A stretch of DNA of 64,000 nt from Reyranella massiliensis 521 (lineage in GTDB: Bacteria; Pseudomonadota; Alphaproteobacteria; Reyranellales; Reyranellaceae). The notes under the pieces were generated by a model, which ran no database searches, was not told the origin of the DNA, and was given only the letters and a program-made list of their open reading frames with translations. This document shows, in pieces, positions 43,468 through 52,810 of the stretch. The stretch is taken from positions 3,136,729 to 3,200,728 of the forward strand of contig NZ_HE997181.1 in the NCBI RefSeq assembly GCF_000312425.1, read 5' to 3'. A program made the position numbers and the translations under genes. Position 1 is the stretch's first letter, and every line of letters begins with the position of its first letter.

Positions 43468-44745
43468 ATGACCGACATGCCAGTTGGCGAACGCCAGCAA
43501 CTCGCCCCTCCCTCGGACGACTCCGGCATCCTGGGCTGGATGCGCAAGAACCTGTTTTCGAGCTGGGGCAACGGCCTCACGACGATCGTCCTGATCGTCG
43601 CCATGGTCTGGATCCTCTCCGGGTTCCTGGAGTGGGCGCTCTTCACCGCCAACTTCACGGCGACGACCGGCAGCGAATGCCGCGGCGGGGGCGCCTGCTG
43701 GGCCCTGATCCGCGAGAAGTTCCGCTACATCTTCTTCGGCTCGTTCCCGTACGAACAGCACTGGCGGCCGCTGTTTGCCGTCATCGCCATGCTCGCGATG
43801 CTGGTGCTGAGCGCCGACCGCCGCATGTGGAACTGGCGCCTGCTGGTAATCTGGGGCGTGGGCTCCTTCATCACCTTCCTGCTGATGTTCGGCCAGCTCC
43901 ACATTCCGCTGAGCCTCTTCCTCGTTGTCGCCTTGGTGGTCGGCGGGATCGGCCTCGCCATGCGCAAAGGCGTTGCGGGCGCGGCCGAGATGAACGCCTA
44001 CTGGGCCGCCGCCGCCATCGGCGCCATCGGGCTGGCTCTGCGCTTCCTTGGCATCCTGCCGGCGTGGAGCCTCGCCATCGCGCCCTTGAGCTATGTCGAG
44101 ACCAGCCTGTGGGGTGGCCTGCCTGTCACTTTGATCCTGGCGACCTACGGCCTGCTCTTTGCCTTCCCCTACGGCGTCCTGCTGGCGCTGGGCCGGCGGT
44201 CCAACCTGCCGCTGGTCAAGGGCCTGTGCGTGGGTTTCATCGAGCTGATCCGCGGCGTGCCCCTGATCAGCCTCCTGATCATGGCCTCGGTGATGCTGCC
44301 GCTGTTCCTGCCCTCGGGCACGACCATCGACAAGTTCCTGCGCGCCCAGGTCGCCGTCATCCTGTTCGCCGGCGCCTATATCGCCGAGGTCATCCGCGGC
44401 GGCCTGCAGTCGCTGCCCAAAGGCCAGTTCGAGGCCGCCGACGCGATGGGCCTCAACTATCCGCAGAAGACATTGCTGATCATCCTGCCGCAGGCGCTGC
44501 GCGTGGTGATCCCGCCGCTTATCAACACCTTCATCGGCTTCTTCAAGGACACGTCGCTGGTGCTGATCATCGGCATCTTCGACTTCCTCAACACGGCGAA
44601 CCAGGCGCTGGTCGATCCCAACTGGGCCGGCTTCCCCGGCGAGGTCTACCTGTTCGCGGCCTTCGTCTACTTCATCTTCTGTTACTCGATGTCGCGATAC
44701 AGCAAGTACCTCGAAGTCGAACTCAACAAGGGTACGCGCCGCTAG
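43468..44745 (+). CDS. aapM: General L-amino acid ABC transporter permease (AapM/BztC type)
   Basis: A 425-residue permease with about ten hydrophobic segments; start at the ATG two bases after the aapQ stop. N-terminal [19 protein letters not shown] and [20 protein letters not shown] are characteristic of AapM/BztC; the EAA loop reads [21 protein letters not shown]. Partner of AapQ in uptake of a broad range of L-amino acids. Confidence 0.94.
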   Translation: MTDMPVGERQQLAPPSDDSGILGWMRKNLFSSWGNGLTTIVLIVAMVWILSGFLEWALFTANFTATTGSECRGGGACWALIREKFRYIFFGSFPYEQHWRPLFAVIAMLAMLVLSADRRMWNWRLLVIWGVGSFITFLLMFGQLHIPLSLFLVVALVVGGIGLAMRKGVAGAAEMNAYWAAAAIGAIGLALRFLGILPAWSLAIAPLSYVETSLWGGLPVTLILATYGLLFAFPYGVLLALGRRSNLPLVKGLCVGFIELIRGVPLISLLIMASVMLPLFLPSGTTIDKFLRAQVAVILFAGAYIAEVIRGGLQSLPKGQFEAADAMGLNYPQKTLLIILPQALRVVIPPLINTFIGFFKDTSLVLIIGIFDFLNTANQALVDPNWAGFPGEVYLFAAFVYFIFCYSMSRYSKYLEVELNKGTRR

Positions 44746-44765
44746 GCGCCGTCAGGGAGCATTTC

Positions 44766-45536
44766 ATGGCCGCAACAGCCGCGCGCGATCTGTCGTCGGT
44801 GTCCTCGGTGATCCAGCTCAAGGGCGTCAACAAGTGGTTCGGGCAGTTCCATGTCCTGACCGATATCAATCTCGACGTGAAGGAAGGCGAGAAGATCGTC
44901 ATCTGCGGACCGTCGGGCTCGGGCAAGTCGACCCTGATCCGCTGCATCAACCGTCTGGAGGAGCATCAGCAGGGCGACATCGTCGTGCACGGCGTCACGC
45001 TTTCCAACGACGTAAAGAACATCGAGGCGATCCGCCGCGAGGTCGGCATGGTGTTTCAGTCGTTCAACCTCTTCCCGCACCTCACGATCCTCGACAATCT
45101 TACCCTCGCGCCGATCTGGGTGAAGAAGATGCCGAAGAAGGACGCCGAGGAAATCGCCATGGGGCTGCTGAAGCGCGTGCGCATTCCCGAACAGGCGCTG
45201 AAGTATCCCGGCCAGCTCTCGGGCGGCCAGCAGCAGCGCGTTGCAATCGCCCGGGCGCTCTGCATGCGCCCCAAGATCATGCTTTTCGACGAGCCGACCT
45301 CGGCGCTCGATCCCGAGATGGTGAAGGAAGTGCTCGACGTGATGATCGAGCTGGCGCGCGAGGGCATGACCATGCTCTGCGTTACCCACGAGATGGGCTT
45401 CGCCCGCGCCGTCGCCGACCGTGTGATCTTCATGGATCGTGGCGAAATCGTGGAACAGAACGAGCCAGAGGAATTCTTCGCCAATCCCAGGAACGAGCGC
45501 ACCAAGCTCTTCCTCGGCCAGATCCTCCATCACTGA
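44766..45536 (+). CDS. aapP: General L-amino acid ABC transporter ATP-binding protein
   Basis: A 256-residue ATPase with Walker [10 protein letters not shown] at 48-56, signature [15 protein letters not shown], Walker [15 protein letters not shown] and the H-loop CVTHEMGFA. Closely matches GlnQ/AapP polar amino-acid ATPases. Last gene of the aap cluster, 20 bases after aapM; it powers the AapQM channel served by the three binding proteins. Confidence 0.95.
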   Translation: MAATAARDLSSVSSVIQLKGVNKWFGQFHVLTDINLDVKEGEKIVICGPSGSGKSTLIRCINRLEEHQQGDIVVHGVTLSNDVKNIEAIRREVGMVFQSFNLFPHLTILDNLTLAPIWVKKMPKKDAEEIAMGLLKRVRIPEQALKYPGQLSGGQQQRVAIARALCMRPKIMLFDEPTSALDPEMVKEVLDVMIELAREGMTMLCVTHEMGFARAVADRVIFMDRGEIVEQNEPEEFFANPRNERTKLFLGQILHH

Positions 45537-45591
45537 CAATAGGAGGTGGCGCCTTGGCGCCGCCCAGATCGGCCGCTAGGAATACGATCCC

Positions 45592-46647
45592 ATGAGGATC
45601 CTCGTCACGGGCGGCGCCGGCTTCATTGGTTCGGCCGTCGTCCGCCACATCATCCGCGACACCGACTGGTCGGTCGCCAACGTCGACAAGCTCACTTATG
45701 CGGGCAATCTCGAATCGCTGGCCGAGGCCGGGGCGAGCAACCGCCATCGCCACTACAAGACCGACATTCGCGACCGCCCGGCCCTCACCGCGATCTTCGC
45801 CGAGTTCCAGCCCGACGCCGTGTTGCACCTCGCCGCCGAAAGCCATGTCGATCGCTCGATCGACGGCGCGGCTCCCTTCATCGAGACGAACGTCGGCGGC
45901 ACCTACGTGCTGCTGGATGCGACCCTTGCCTACTGGCGCACGCTCGACGAGGCGGCCCGCGCCCGCTTCCGCTTCCAGCACATCTCGACCGACGAGGTGT
46001 TCGGATCGCTCGGCCCCACGGGCAAGTTCACCGAGACCACGCCCTACGCTCCCAACTCGCCCTACTCCGCCAGCAAGGCGGCGTCGGACCATCTGGTACG
46101 AGCATGGCACCATACGTATGGCCTGCCGACGCTCGCCACCAACTGCTCGAACAATTACGGCCCCTATCACTTCCCGGAGAAACTGATCCCGCTGGTGATC
46201 ATCCGTGCGCTGCGCGGCGAGAGCCTGCCGGTCTACGGCAAGGGCGAGAACGTGCGCGACTGGCTGCATGTCGAGGACCATGCCGAGGCGCTGACCCTGG
46301 TCCTGCGCAAGGGTCGGCCGGGCGAGACCTACAATGTCGGCGGCGACAGCGAGCGGCGGAACATCGACGTGGTGCTCGGCATCTGCCGCCTGCTCGACGA
46401 GATGCTGCCCAACAGCACGACCCGCCCTCATGAAAAGCTGATCCAGTTCGTGACCGACCGGCCCGGTCACGATGCGCGCTACGCCATCGATGCCAGCAAG
46501 ATCAAGACCGAGCTGGGCTGGCGGCCGCGCCATGATTTCGATGCCGGGTTGCGCAGCACCGTACGCTGGTTCCTCGAGAACCGCGGCTGGTGGGAGCGGG
46601 TCATGAGCGGTGCCTATCGCGGCGAGAGGCTCGGACTGACCGGCTAG
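45592..46647 (+). CDS. rmlB: dTDP-glucose 4,6-dehydratase
   Basis: A 351-residue extended SDR. NAD-binding GGAGFIG is at 7-13, the catalytic T133-D134-E135 triplet is in ISTDEVFG, and Y158/K162 in YSASK. It converts dTDP-glucose to dTDP-4-keto-6-deoxyglucose, the precursor of rhamnose and of amino-deoxyhexoses. The downstream users FdtA and FdtB lie 0.4-2 kb away on the opposite strand; rmlA is not in the window. The 55 bases after aapP hold only a GC-rich repeat. Confidence 0.95.
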   Translation: MRILVTGGAGFIGSAVVRHIIRDTDWSVANVDKLTYAGNLESLAEAGASNRHRHYKTDIRDRPALTAIFAEFQPDAVLHLAAESHVDRSIDGAAPFIETNVGGTYVLLDATLAYWRTLDEAARARFRFQHISTDEVFGSLGPTGKFTETTPYAPNSPYSASKAASDHLVRAWHHTYGLPTLATNCSNNYGPYHFPEKLIPLVIIRALRGESLPVYGKGENVRDWLHVEDHAEALTLVLRKGRPGETYNVGGDSERRNIDVVLGICRLLDEMLPNSTTRPHEKLIQFVTDRPGHDARYAIDASKIKTELGWRPRHDFDAGLRSTVRWFLENRGWWERVMSGAYRGERLGLTG

Positions 46648-46665
46648 AAAGCGGCGCTCCCGTCG

Positions 46666-46679
46666 TGCAATCGATTGCA
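46666..46679. promoter_or_regulatory. 14-bp perfect palindrome of LacI-operator type
   Basis: TGCAATCGATTGCA, perfectly symmetrical with a central CG as in LacI/GalR-family sites. It lies 19 bases after the rmlB stop and 115 bases before the small lipoprotein gene. No LacI-family regulator is in the window. Confidence 0.45.
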
Positions 46680-46793
46680 GGCGGTTGGTCCGCTGCCGCA
46701 CACATTGATGTCGCCGAATAGCGAAGCCTGCGCTTTCGGTCGCAACCGGCCGGGCGTGCTCGTGTTGATCTCCTGACAGCAAAGGAGACCGCC

Positions 46794-47060
46794 ATGAGAC
46801 CCGTTCTTCGCATCGTCGCGGCGGTGGCGCTCACCGCTTCCGTTGCAGCCTGCGCGTCCGATCCCTATTACGCGCGCAACAACTACAACTACGGTTACTC
46901 TGCGCCGGGCTACGCGTACTCGGCGCCGGCCTATTACCGTTCGCCGGCCTACTACCAGACGACAACCTATTCGTATTCCTCGCCGCAGAGGAACGGCTAC
47001 AGTTCGTACTGGGACTACCAGCGCAACTATCGGGGTATCCACCCTGGTCCGGAGATGTAG
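46794..47060 (+). CDS. Small tyrosine-rich lipoprotein
   Basis: An 88-residue protein with a signal peptide and lipobox SVAAC (Cys at residue 20), so it should be membrane anchored. The mature part has about 17 tyrosines in repeats such as APAYYRSPAYYQ, and no known domain. AAAGGAG precedes the start. Similar Tyr-rich surface lipoproteins are hypothetical in most genomes; function unknown. Confidence 0.75.
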   Translation: MRPVLRIVAAVALTASVAACASDPYYARNNYNYGYSAPGYAYSAPAYYRSPAYYQTTTYSYSSPQRNGYSSYWDYQRNYRGIHPGPEM

Positions 47061-47081
47061 AGGGGATGCCGAAAAGCGAGG

Positions 47082-48185
47082 TCAGGTGCGCAGTGTCTCG
47101 CGCACCACCTTCGCGACCGCATCGACGGCCTCAATCGGCATGTGCGGCCCCATGGGCAGGCTGAGCACCGTCTCGGCCAGCTCCTCCGCCAGCGGATAGC
47201 TGCCCTTGCCCTGTCCCAGGTCGGCATAGGCCTGCTGCAGATGCGGCGGGATGGGATAGTGGATCAGCGACCCGATGCCCTGCTTCTCCAGCGCCTTGAC
47301 GAGGTCGGCGCGGCGGTTGGTGCGCACGACGTAGAGGTGCCAGACGGGTTCGGCCCATTGCGGCACCCTCGGCAAGCCAAGTCCCGGAATGTCGGCCAGC
47401 TTGTCGTCGTAGCGTGCCGCAATCGCCCGCCGGCGTTCGTTCCAGGCATCGAGCTTCGGCAGCTTGGCGCGCAGGAAGGCCGCCTGCAGCTCGTCGAGCC
47501 GCGAGTTGTAGCCGCGCTCAAGATTCACATACTTCACGCGGCTGCCGTAGTTGCGCAGCACCCGCAGGCGTTCTGCGAGCGCTGCATTGTCGGTCGTAAC
47601 CGCACCGCCATCGCCGAAGGCGCCGATGTTCTTGCTCGGGAAAAAGCTGTGGGCCCCTGCGTCGCCCAACGCCCCGGTGCGACGGCCGCGAACGCGCGCC
47701 CCCTGCGCCTGCGCCACGTCCTCGATCACCTTCAGCCCGTGCTTGGCGGCCAGCACCATGATCGCATCCATGTCGGCCGGTTCGCCGTAGAGATGCACCG
47801 GCATGATCGCCCGCGTGCGCGAGGTCAGCGCGGCCTCGATGCGATCGGGATCGATGTTGGGTCCGCCCGGCGTCGGCTCGACCGGCACAACCTTGGCGCC
47901 AACGGCCGTCACCGCCAGCCAGGTCGCGATATAGGTATTGGACGGCACGATCACTTCGTCGCCAGCACCGAGATTCCAGGCGCGCAGCACCAGCTCCAGC
48001 GCCTCAAGGCCGTTGCCCAGGCCGACGCAATGCTTGGTGCCGCAGAAGGCCGCATACTCCGCCTCGAAGGCCTCGACTTCCTTGCCGAGAACGAACCAGC
48101 CCGATTCCATGACCCTTGCATAAGCGGCATCGAGCTCGGGCTTGAGTTCGGCGTAAACGGATTTCATGTCGAGAAAGGGGATCAT
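47082..48185 (-). CDS. fdtB: DegT/DnrJ/EryC1 sugar aminotransferase (FdtB-like)
   Basis: A 367-residue PLP aminotransferase. The PLP lysine is K185 in SFFPSKNIGAFGDGG; VIVPSNTYIATWLA and VIEDVAQAQGA are typical of the sugar-nucleotide class. Its start overlaps the FdtA-type isomerase stop by ATGA, and that pairing predicts transamination of a dTDP-3-keto-6-deoxyhexose to a 3-amino sugar (dTDP-Fuc3N or Qui3N). The stereochemistry at C4 cannot be read from sequence. Confidence 0.9.
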   Translation of the reverse strand: MIPFLDMKSVYAELKPELDAAYARVMESGWFVLGKEVEAFEAEYAAFCGTKHCVGLGNGLEALELVLRAWNLGAGDEVIVPSNTYIATWLAVTAVGAKVVPVEPTPGGPNIDPDRIEAALTSRTRAIMPVHLYGEPADMDAIMVLAAKHGLKVIEDVAQAQGARVRGRRTGALGDAGAHSFFPSKNIGAFGDGGAVTTDNAALAERLRVLRNYGSRVKYVNLERGYNSRLDELQAAFLRAKLPKLDAWNERRRAIAARYDDKLADIPGLGLPRVPQWAEPVWHLYVVRTNRRADLVKALEKQGIGSLIHYPIPPHLQQAYADLGQGKGSYPLAEELAETVLSLPMGPHMPIEAVDAVAKVVRETLRT

Positions 48186-48613
48186 GCGAGCCTCGCTGCC
48201 GCTTCGCGCTGGAACGTCTCGTAGTCGCGCAGATACTCGGCTTCGTCGTAGAGCGTCGAAGCGATGACCAGGATCACCGTGCCGGGCATGAAATCGGTGA
48301 GCTCGTGCCAGACGAACGGGCCGATGTGCAGCGCCCGTCCGGGATCGTCGAGCGTTACCGTCTCCTTCACTTTGCCATCGTCGAGGTGGACCTTGCACGA
48401 GCCGTTCATGACCAGCGTAACGAGGTGCGACTCGCGATGACCGTGCCGGCCTCGCCACTGGTCGGGCGCGATGTCGTGCAGCCAGAAGAGGCGGCGCGGC
48501 ATGAAGCCCAGCCTGTCGTCGAAGGCCAGGAAGTTGATCTTGCCTCGCTCGTCGGCGGCGCCGGGAACGGTGAGCCAGCGGCAGTGACGGGTCTTGAGAT
48601 CCGGTTGGGTCAT
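48182..48613 (-). CDS. fdtA: Cupin sugar 3,4-ketoisomerase (FdtA/QdtA-like)
   Basis: A 143-residue single-domain cupin. RGRHGHRESH places H57 and H59 at the conserved RGxHxH site of FdtA, and ERGKINFLAFDDRLGFMPRR is the family N-terminus. It shifts the keto group of dTDP-4-keto-6-deoxyglucose to C3, producing the substrate of FdtB. It is in the minus-strand run 19 bases after the second EamA transporter gene. Confidence 0.9.
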   Translation of the reverse strand: MTQPDLKTRHCRWLTVPGAADERGKINFLAFDDRLGFMPRRLFWLHDIAPDQWRGRHGHRESHLVTLVMNGSCKVHLDDGKVKETVTLDDPGRALHIGPFVWHELTDFMPGTVILVIASTLYDEAEYLRDYETFQREAAARLA

Positions 48614-48632
48614 GTCAAGAGGATCGGCCTGT

Positions 48633-49553
48633 TCAGCGTTGCATCGTCTGTAGCTTGCGCCATTGCATGTAGACCACGCCGCTCAACGCCACGAGGCCAC
48701 CCACGATCTGGTACGCGTTGGGCATGAAGCCATATGCCATTGACCATAATACGGCGAAAAAGGGCACCAGGTTGACCCAAAGCGACGCGACCGCCACGCC
48801 CAGGCGGCTGGCGCCGACGTTCCAGAAATAGCCGCCGAGGCCGCTGGCGAACACCGCCAGCAGGACAAGCTGCGTCCAGATCCAGCCGTCGGCTTCGCCA
48901 ATCGGCGGGCGCGCCCAACCGGCCGCAACCATCACTAGCGCGAACAGGATCAGCCAGCCCATGGCCGAGAGCGACGCTACGTAGGTGCGGTGGAGCTGGC
49001 TTGCCCGATCGAACCAAGCCTGCGCCTTGAGGCTGTAGTAGGTCCAAAGCGCATTAGAGAGCAGCACGATGAACTCGCCGCCGCCCAGCGTGACCTGGCC
49101 GCGGCCGAACAGGCTGCCCGCCGCGAGGATGGCGCCCCCCAGCACGGTAAGGACCAGCGCCACGCCGAAGCCGGGATCGAAACGCAAGCCGGTCGCCAGC
49201 CGCACGGTGACGGCGGCAACAAGAGGCCCCGCGACCTGCACGGCAGCGGCGGAGATCGGATTGCTGAACTGGATGCCCAGCGTATACATCGCAAAGAAGC
49301 CACCCATGATCAGGCCGAGCAGGAGGAAGCGGCGGAGGCCGACATCGATCCTCAGCGACCGAATCCCCTCGACCGCTGCCACCATCAGTATCAGTACGAC
49401 CGTGGCCAGGGCGGCACGAAGAGCCGACAGGGGGATCAGGTCGAAATGGGCCAGCATGACCTTGCTGATCGGCACGTTGGCGCCCCAGCTCGCGCCCACG
49501 AAGACCATGGCGGCGAAGGCGCCGAGGAGATGGCCGCGGTCGCGCGACGTCAT
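48633..49553 (-). CDS. EamA/DMT family transporter
   Basis: A 306-residue protein with ten predicted helices in two EamA repeats (GASWGANVPISKVMLAHF, and the second half with WNVGASRLGVAVASLWVNLVP). Starts in an ATGA overlap with the preceding DMT gene. DMT transporters export amino acids, nucleosides or other metabolites. Paired with a second EamA gene, it may act with it as a heterodimer or on a related ligand. Confidence 0.88.
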   Translation of the reverse strand: MTSRDRGHLLGAFAAMVFVGASWGANVPISKVMLAHFDLIPLSALRAALATVVLILMVAAVEGIRSLRIDVGLRRFLLLGLIMGGFFAMYTLGIQFSNPISAAAVQVAGPLVAAVTVRLATGLRFDPGFGVALVLTVLGGAILAAGSLFGRGQVTLGGGEFIVLLSNALWTYYSLKAQAWFDRASQLHRTYVASLSAMGWLILFALVMVAAGWARPPIGEADGWIWTQLVLLAVFASGLGGYFWNVGASRLGVAVASLWVNLVPFFAVLWSMAYGFMPNAYQIVGGLVALSGVVYMQWRKLQTMQR

Positions 49554-50485
49554 GGCGACGGGCGCCGCGAGCGCGCCGCCCGCATCTGGCGAAGCTGATG
49601 CAGGCCGATGCCACCCAGCACGACCACGCCACCCGCGAGCTGCAGCCAAGTCGGCTCATGACCGAACAGGGCTGCCAGACCAATGGCAAAGACCGGCGCG
49701 GAATTGGAGAACAGCGACGCGACCGGCACGCCGACCAGCGAGACACCTGTGTTCCAGAGCAGGATGGCAATCGCCACGCCGAATACGCCGACCCAGGCGA
49801 TCATTCCCAGTTCCCCGATCGTCGGTGGACGCACGGGCCAGGTGATGCCGCCTGCTCCCCAGACGACGAGGCACACGATCCCCAGCAGCACGCTTGCCAC
49901 GGTCGACGTGAGCGCCGAGAGCGCGACCTGCCCACGATCGGAGAGCCATTGCTGGGCGCGAATCGAGTACCAGCTCCAGCAGAGCTGGGCGATCACCAGC
50001 AGCGCCTCGCCGCCTTCCAGCCCGTAGCCGCCGGGCTGTCGGCCGGGCGTCCCGGCGACCACGACGATGCCACCCACCACCACCAGAACGAGCGTCGTGA
50101 AGAAGCCCTGAGGTGTGGTGGCGCCCAGCATCAGCCGGGACAGCAGCGTCGCCCAGATCGGCGCACACATGAGCACGATGGCCGCCGTCGCCGGATGCGT
50201 GTTCGCGACGCCGAACGTATAGAACACGGAAAAACCCGTCATTGCTGCGCCGAGCTTCAGCAGTCGGCTCCAGTTCAGCTTGCCGGGCGCCGCAGCCGGC
50301 GGCGTGCTCAGCAACACCGCCAACCACAGGACGGGCAGCCCGAGCAGATAGCGGGCGCCGGAAAGCAACCAAATGTCGTAGTGCTGGGCGAGCGTCGCCA
50401 GGACGGGAATCATCGATCCCCAGATCAGGGCCGCGAAGAGCAGGACGATCGTGGCGCGCCGCAGCGCACCGGCGGACGGGGCCAT
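49550..50485 (-). CDS. EamA/DMT family transporter
   Basis: A 311-residue ten-helix transporter (AALIWGSMIPVLATL at the first repeat, WNTGVSLVGVPVASLFSN in the second). The motifs match the adjacent DMT gene, so the pair is an old tandem duplication. Start at 50485 is chosen because the first helix follows directly; the longer frame overlaps folB. It lies 14 bases after folB. Confidence 0.88.
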   Translation of the reverse strand: MAPSAGALRRATIVLLFAALIWGSMIPVLATLAQHYDIWLLSGARYLLGLPVLWLAVLLSTPPAAAPGKLNWSRLLKLGAAMTGFSVFYTFGVANTHPATAAIVLMCAPIWATLLSRLMLGATTPQGFFTTLVLVVVGGIVVVAGTPGRQPGGYGLEGGEALLVIAQLCWSWYSIRAQQWLSDRGQVALSALTSTVASVLLGIVCLVVWGAGGITWPVRPPTIGELGMIAWVGVFGVAIAILLWNTGVSLVGVPVASLFSNSAPVFAIGLAALFGHEPTWLQLAGGVVVLGGIGLHQLRQMRAARSRRPSP

Positions 50486-50499
50486 CGACGCTGGCCGCG

Positions 50500-50877
50500 T
50501 CAGCTCTGCGCGCGGCGGCGGACCGCCTCGTAACCGACGCGGCAATCCTTGTAGACGTCGGGCTTCTCCGTCGAGACACGCGCCTCGATCACCTGTCGCT
50601 GGGCGAGGCAAAGGTCGAGGATGGCATCGACCAGCGTCTCCTGCAGGTTGAAATGCCGACTCTGGGCCAGCGCAATGATGCCGTCATGGATGACATCGTA
50701 GTTCAGCACGTTGGCGATATCGTCCTCGGCCGCTTTCTCGGGTGGCGCCAGGAAGAGATCGACATTCACGACGACGGCCTGCGGCTTGGCCAGCTCGAAA
50801 TCGTAGATGCCGATCGAGACCTGCAGGCGCAGGTCGCGGATGAAGATGCGGCGGTCCGAAACGGCAGACATGTTCAT
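50500..50877 (-). CDS. folB: Dihydroneopterin aldolase family protein
   Basis: A 125-residue FolB-fold protein. SIGIYDFELAKPQAV, NLQETLVDAI (conserved Glu) and VSTEKPDVY (catalytic Lys region) match FolB. The family enzyme splits dihydroneopterin to hydroxymethyldihydropterin in folate synthesis. Start at 50877 lies in the ATGA overlap with the upstream SDR; a second ATG two codons later is also possible. The coupling to a pterin-type SDR supports a pterin role. Confidence 0.9.
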   Translation of the reverse strand: MNMSAVSDRRIFIRDLRLQVSIGIYDFELAKPQAVVVNVDLFLAPPEKAAEDDIANVLNYDVIHDGIIALAQSRHFNLQETLVDAILDLCLAQRQVIEARVSTEKPDVYKDCRVGYEAVRRRAQS

Positions 50878-51638
50878 TTCTTCTTCTTTTTCTTGTCGAA
50901 GGCGATGTCGCGCGGCCGGCCGGTCAGATGCTCGCCGCTGTCGACGATCAGCGTGTCGCCCGTAAAGCTGGGCGTCGCCACGATGAAACGAAGCGCCCGC
51001 ACGAGATCGTCGGTGGTGACTCCGACCTCGAGCGGGTTGGCGGCATGCTGTTCGGCAAAGCGCGCGTCGGTCTGGCTGCCGCTGCGCAGCGTGAGGCCGG
51101 GGGCGATGCCCGCCACGCGCAGCCGCGGCGCAAAGGACTGTGCCAGCAGGGTCGTCAGCCCCTGCAGTCCGACCTTGGAGAGCGTGTAGCTCAGAAAGTC
51201 GGGATTGAGGTTGTAGAGCTTCTGGTCGAGCACGTTGACGATCAGGCCCCTCTCGTTGTCCGGCAGCTGCCGCGCCAGCGCCTGCGAGAGCAGCAGCGGC
51301 GCGCGCAGGTTGATCGCCATATGCAGATCGAAATCGGCCGCGGTGGCCGTCGGCGCCCGGTCGAGCTTGAACAGCGAGGCGTTGTTGACCAGCAGCGAGA
51401 GGTGAACTCCCGGTACCTGGCACTTCTCGATCAGCGCCTCGGCCTGGCGGGCCGAAGCGAGATCTGCCCGAACCGCCTTAGCCTTGCCGCCGGCGGACTG
51501 GATGGCTTTCACGGTTTCCCGCGCCTCGTCTGCCGATTGGTTGTGATGGACAAAAACGAAGTAGCCATCGGCCGCCAGCGCCATTGCCAGCGCACGACCG
51601 ATCCGCACCCCCGCTCCCGTGACCAACGCACCCTTCAT
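50874..51638 (-). CDS. FolM/PTR1-like SDR (pteridine reductase-type)
   Basis: A 254-residue SDR. TGAGVRIGRALAMAL carries the RIG signature of dihydromonapterin/pteridine reductases, with LLVNNASLFKLD and YTLSK (catalytic Tyr and Lys). Adjacent, translationally coupled folB supports dihydropteridine reduction. The C-terminus ends in six lysines (DKKKKKK) encoded by an A-rich stretch unlike the surrounding GC-rich DNA. Start at 51638; the longer frame upstream is antisense to the neighbouring gene. Confidence 0.85.
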   Translation of the reverse strand: MKGALVTGAGVRIGRALAMALAADGYFVFVHHNQSADEARETVKAIQSAGGKAKAVRADLASARQAEALIEKCQVPGVHLSLLVNNASLFKLDRAPTATAADFDLHMAINLRAPLLLSQALARQLPDNERGLIVNVLDQKLYNLNPDFLSYTLSKVGLQGLTTLLAQSFAPRLRVAGIAPGLTLRSGSQTDARFAEQHAANPLEVGVTTDDLVRALRFIVATPSFTGDTLIVDSGEHLTGRPRDIAFDKKKKKK

Positions 51639-51692
51639 CCTGCGACACCCGCTCTTGGTGACTGAAAGAACGGCGGGTTCTAGCATGCGATC

Positions 51693-52810
51693 ATGACTTC
51701 GTCCTCGTATGAAACCGTAGACTGCGTTGTGATCGGCGCAGGTGTCGTGGGCCTTGCCGTGGCCCGAGCCCTTGCCCTTGCCGGCCGTGAGGTCATCGTC
51801 GTGGAGGCCGCCGAAGGGATCGGCACCGGGACGAGTTCGCGGAACTCTGAAGTCATCCATGCCGGAATCTACTATCCCAAGGGCAGCCTGATGGCCGAGA
51901 CCTGCGTGGCCGGCCGTCGCCTGCTCTACGCCTACTGCGCCGAGCACGGCGTGCCCCACGTCAACTGCGGCAAGCTGATCGTCGCCACCAATGATGAGGA
52001 GAGCGCAAAGCTCGCCGAGATCAAGGGTCGGGCCGAGGCCAACGGCGTCGAGGGTATGCGCCAGCTCAGCGCCAGCGAAGCGATGGCCATGGAGCCCAAT
52101 CTCCACTGCACGGCGGCGCTGCTTTCCGCCAGCACCGGCATCGTCGACAGCCACTCCTACATGCTGGCCCTGCAGGGCGACGCCGAAGAGCGCGGCGCGA
52201 TGTTCGCGTTCCACAGTCCCGTGAATCAGGGCCGAGTCACCGACGCCGGCGTGGAGATCGACGTCGGTGGCGCCGAGCCGATGAAGCTGCGCTGCGGCCT
52301 GGTGGTCAATTCGGCCGGGCTCTTCGCCCCCGCCATCGCAAAAAAATCGTCGGGATGCCATCCAACCACATCCCCGGGACGTACTACGCAAAAGGAAACT
52401 ATTTCACCTTGGCTGGCCGCTCGCCCTTCTCGCGCCTGATCTATCCCGTCCCTGTTCCGGGCGGACTCGGCGTGCACATCACCGTCGACATGGGCGGCCA
52501 GGCGAAATTCGGCCCCGACGTCGAGTGGATCGACGATCTCGACTACACCGTCGATCCCCATCGCGCCGACAAGTTCTATGCCGCAGTTCGCCGCTACTGG
52601 CCTGGCCTGAAAGACGGCGCGCTGCAGCCAGGTTACGCCGGCATCCGGCCGAAGATCGTGCCGCAGGGCGCGCCGGCGCAGGATTTCGTGGTTCAGGGAC
52701 CGGCCGACCATGGCGTTCCGGGGCTGATCAATCTCTTCGGTATCGAATCACCCGGTCTGACCGCCTCGCTGGCTCTGGCCGAGCGGGTGCGCACTATCGC
52801 GACCGTATGA
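51693..52810 (+). CDS. FAD-dependent oxidoreductase (L-2-hydroxyglutarate oxidase-like), interrupted by a -1 frameshift
   Basis: The N-terminal part (to 52346) has [17 protein letters not shown] and [16 protein letters not shown], and the second part (from 52346 in the -1 frame) has [16 protein letters not shown] and [18 protein letters not shown]. Together they make a roughly 372-residue protein close to full-length LhgO/DAO-type oxidases. The break occurs at GCA AAA AAA TCG; slipping back one base gives [10 protein letters not shown], the expected family sequence. Causes may be a sequencing error, a real loss of function, or slippage on A7. Its stop overlaps the next gene (ATGA), and there is no other damage. 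Confidence 0.8.
52340..52346 (+). other. A7 homopolymer at the frameshift point
   Basis: Seven adenines in frame as GCA AAA AAA, which fits the A AAA AAA slippery heptamer. No other homopolymer this long is obvious nearby in this GC-rich sequence. Confidence 0.8.
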
